From contig DASRGL010000425.1 of assembly GCA_035651115.1 (NCBI GenBank), positions 1 to 14,183 of the forward strand: DNA of 14,183 bases, in the 5' to 3' direction. Below are positions 12,924-14,183 of the stretch, piece after piece. The DNA is from DASRGL01 sp035651115 (lineage in GTDB: Bacteria > Armatimonadota > Chthonomonadetes > Chthonomonadales > Chthonomonadaceae). Positions within the stretch are counted from its first letter, which is position 1. Each line of letters starts with the position of its first letter. The position numbers and the translations under genes are program-made. The notes under the pieces were generated by a model that saw nothing but the letters and a program-made list of their open reading frames with translations, did not search any database and was not told the origin of the DNA.

Positions 12924-13120
12924 ATGGGCCGGGTACTGAAAGTACCCGGCTGTGTGGCCTGCGGCCAACCGTCCTTCGGACGAGGTGCGTACTCAACGCT
13001 TCTCCCTTCGTATACAGGCGAGTGCGATACGAAGGGACAGGCTTTCCAAACGGAGGCGTCCGTGAGGACGCTTGGCGGCGCAGCCGCCCTACAGACGGGT
13101 ACTTTCAGTACCCGGCCCAT
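12924..13120 (+). repeat. Palindromic element with 25-bp perfect inverted ends (element B), rplF-rplR spacer
   Basis: The left end (12924-12948, beginning ATGGGCCGGGTACTGAAAGT) is the exact reverse complement of the right end (13096-13120, ending AGTACCCGGCCCAT). Each end is also a hairpin by itself (GGGTACT-GAA-AGTACCC). Inside, CTGTGTGGCCTGCGGCCAAC is roughly complementary to TTGGCGGCGCAGCCGCCCTA, and there are further perfect stems: CCCTTCGTAT with ATACGAAGGG, GCGTCC-GTGA-GGACGC and GGCGGC-GCA-GCCGCC. It shares CTGCGGCyAAC and GGCGGCGyAGCCGCC with element A. No plausible gene lies in it. The layout resembles a MITE or REPIN-like non-autonomous repeat. Confidence 0.92.
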
Positions 13121-13134
13121 GACCCGCGCTTTTG

Positions 13135-13143
13135 TGGTATAAT
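13135..13143 (+). promoter_or_regulatory. Extended -10 promoter upstream of rplR
   Basis: TGGTATAAT at 13135-13143 is a perfect -10 hexamer (TATAAT) with the TGn extension. No good -35 is seen; ATGACC at 13119-13124 is only 13 bases away, too close. Extended -10 promoters can work without a -35. Transcription would start near 13150, downstream of element B, giving rplR, rpsE and later genes a start of their own within the cluster. Confidence 0.65.
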
Positions 13144-13149
13144 AGGTTC

Positions 13150-13209
13150 TTGCGTGTCCGGTCTCTGGCTGGACACGCAAAGTCATGCGTTGGGTCGGAA
13201 ATCCAACGC
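13150..13209 (+). promoter_or_regulatory. Two-hairpin leader between the promoter and rplR
   Basis: TTGCGTGTCC (13150-13159) pairs perfectly with GGACACGCAA (13171-13180), an 11-base loop between. GCGTTGG (13187-13193) pairs with CCAACGC (13203-13209), and the rplR ribosome site GAGAGGA begins at the next base. The first stem starts just where transcription from the TGGTATAAT promoter would begin. It could be a 5' stabiliser or a ribosomal-protein-binding leader; no known leader family was recognised. Confidence 0.55.
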
Positions 13210-13227
13210 GAGAGGACAGACGACGGA

Positions 13228-13593
13228 ATGCGAATTGAAGAGAAAGAGCGTCTTCGGAAGAAGCGCCATCGCCGGGTGCGCGCGAAGGTGAGCGGGACGG
13301 CGGAGCGCCCGCGCCTGAACGTAGCGCGCAGCCTCCAGCATATCTATGCGCAACTGATTGACGACGCGGCCGGCCACACGCTGGCCGCCGCTTCGAGCCT
13401 GGATAAGAGCCTGCGCACGCAGCTCAAAACCGGCGGCGACGTCGCGGCGGCCAAAGAGGTCGGCAAGCTGATCGCCGCCCGCGCCAAAGAGAAAGGCATC
13501 CAGGCGGTCGTCTTCGATAGAGGCGGTTATAAGTATCATGGCCGCGTGCAGGCGCTTGCGGAGGGCGCGCGCGAGGGCGGCTTACAGTTTTAA
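13228..13593 (+). CDS. rplR: 50S ribosomal protein L18
   Basis: Encodes 121 residues, the normal length. L18 binds 5S rRNA together with L5. It shows the basic start KERLRKKRHRRVRAKVSGTA, ERPRLNVARSLQHIYAQLID, AAKEVGKLIAARAKEKGIQA and VVFDRGGYKYHGRVQALAEG, then AREGGLQF, the family end. ATG 13228 is chosen because GAGAGGA lies at 13210-13216 and the upstream in-frame stretch to 13132 covers the promoter and leader. A 69-base spacer leads to rpsE. Confidence 0.98.
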   Translation: MRIEEKERLRKKRHRRVRAKVSGTAERPRLNVARSLQHIYAQLIDDAAGHTLAAASSLDKSLRTQLKTGGDVAAAKEVGKLIAARAKEKGIQAVVFDRGGYKYHGRVQALAEGAREGGLQF

Positions 13594-13662
13594 GGTCAAC
13601 ACTGCCTGCACGCAGGGGATTGCGGTGCAGCAAGATGCGGGTGGACTCTGAAGGAGTGACCA

Positions 13663-14183
13663 TTGGCAAAGATTAATCCGGATACGCTCAACCTGGAAGA
13701 GCGCGTCGTTCGCACCAATAAGTGCCAGAAGACGACCAAAGGCGGGCGCAACATGAGCTGGAGCGCGCTGGTCGTCGTCGGCGATGGCAACGGCCATGTG
13801 GGGGCCGGGTTGGGCAAGGCCCGCGCGATCCCCGACGCCATCCGCAAAGGGGTCGAGGCGGCAAAGAAGAACCTGATCGAAGTTCCTATCGTGGGCGGCA
13901 CGATCCCGCACGAGATCCTGGCGAACGAGGGCGCGGCGGAAGTCCTGCTGAAACCGGCGTCGCCTGGAACCGGTATTGTAGCTGGAAGCAGCGTCCGCAC
14001 CATATTGGAACTGGCGGGCGTCCATGACGTTTTGGGCAAGTCGCTCGGCTCGTCCAACGCGGTCAATATCGCCTGGGCCACCATCCGCGCGCTGAAGAAC
14101 CTGAAGCGCGTCGAAGAGGTCGCCCGGCTGCGCTCGACGACGGTGGAGATGCTGACGCCCTGGATGAAGAAGCTGGAGGAGGC
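13663..14183 (+). CDS. rpsE: 30S ribosomal protein S5 (3' end beyond window)
   Basis: The frame is open from TTG 13663 to the window edge, 173 full codons. S5 is a fidelity and mRNA-entry protein with a dsRBD-like N-terminal domain. Signatures are the basic loop KTTKGGRNMSW, ALVVVGDGNGHVGAGLGKAR, IPDAIRKGVEAAKKNLIEVP, LKPASPGTGIVAGSSVRTIL and ELAGVHDVLGKSLGSSNAVN, followed by ATIRALKNL. The start is TTG with AAGGAG six bases upstream; a TGA two codons before it rules out an earlier start in that frame. The protein already exceeds a typical 166-residue S5, so it may carry a C-terminal extension beyond the window. Confidence 0.96.
   Translation, partial: MAKINPDTLNLEERVVRTNKCQKTTKGGRNMSWSALVVVGDGNGHVGAGLGKARAIPDAIRKGVEAAKKNLIEVPIVGGTIPHEILANEGAAEVLLKPASPGTGIVAGSSVRTILELAGVHDVLGKSLGSSNAVNIAWATIRALKNLKRVEEVARLRSTTVEMLTPWMKKLEE

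Noticed and set aside
12924..13142. Small open frame starting at ATG 12924 in element B
   Set aside because: It is made of the palindrome arms, has no ribosome site and matches no family.
13132..13227. In-frame upstream extension of rplR
   Set aside because: It runs through the promoter and both leader hairpins; ATG 13228 has the ribosome site and gives normal L18 length.

Overview
The window is a long ribosomal-protein gene cluster, all on the + strand, covering the end of the str-type region, the S10 cluster and most of the spc cluster: tuf (3' end), rpsJ, two inserted small genes, rplC, rplD, rplW, rplB, rpsS, rplV, rpsC, rplP, rpmC, rpsQ, rplN, rplX, rplE, an EF-G-type translation factor gene, rpsN (zinc type), rpsH, rplF, rplR and the 5' part of rpsE. 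Gene order follows the usual bacterial S10-spc order apart from two insertions: a HEPN-family gene plus an 87-codon unknown gene between rpsJ and rplC, and the EF-G paralogue between rplE and rpsN.

The organism is a bacterium. Single 60-base lines counted by hand in ribosomal genes reach about 70% GC. Shine-Dalgarno sites of the GGAG/GAGG type are common, and GTG and TTG starts are used. The zinc-type S14, the EF-G-2-like factor, the A/P/E/T-rich tails on ribosomal proteins and the many G/C-run palindromes between genes suggest a deep-branching Terrabacteria lineage such as Armatimonadota or Chloroflexota. This placement is an impression from memory, not a result.

Layout: 1-105 tuf end; 106-227 spacer with an 11-bp stem-loop; 228-548 S10; 548-1221 the inserted HEPN + 87-aa pair, packed into the operon (1-base overlap, 5-base gap, then 15 bases to L3) but clearly lower in GC on sampled lines; 1237-2851 L3-L4-L23; 2852-2971 palindromic repeat; 2972-3826 L2; 3827-4036 palindromes and a 36-bp tandem duplication; 4037-5022 S19-L22; 5023-5247 element with a 25-bp perfect inverted repeat; 5248-7470 S3-L16-L29-S17; 7471-7720 mixed repeats; 7721-8497 L14-L24; 8586-9137 L5; 9138-9467 composite palindromic element; 9468-11549 EF-G-like; 11550-11724 palindromic repeat; 11725-12923 S14-S8-L6; 12924-13120 element with 25-bp perfect inverted ends; 13135-13227 an extended -10 promoter and a two-hairpin leader; 13228-13593 L18; 13663 to the end S5 (partial).

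The ribosomal genes supply both subunits, and tuf and the EF-G paralogue supply elongation functions. The most unusual content is the HEPN/87-aa pair co-directed with ribosome production, the family of nested palindromic elements filling nearly every gap, the candidate promoter-leader before rplR, and low-complexity extensions on L22, L16, S17 and S3.
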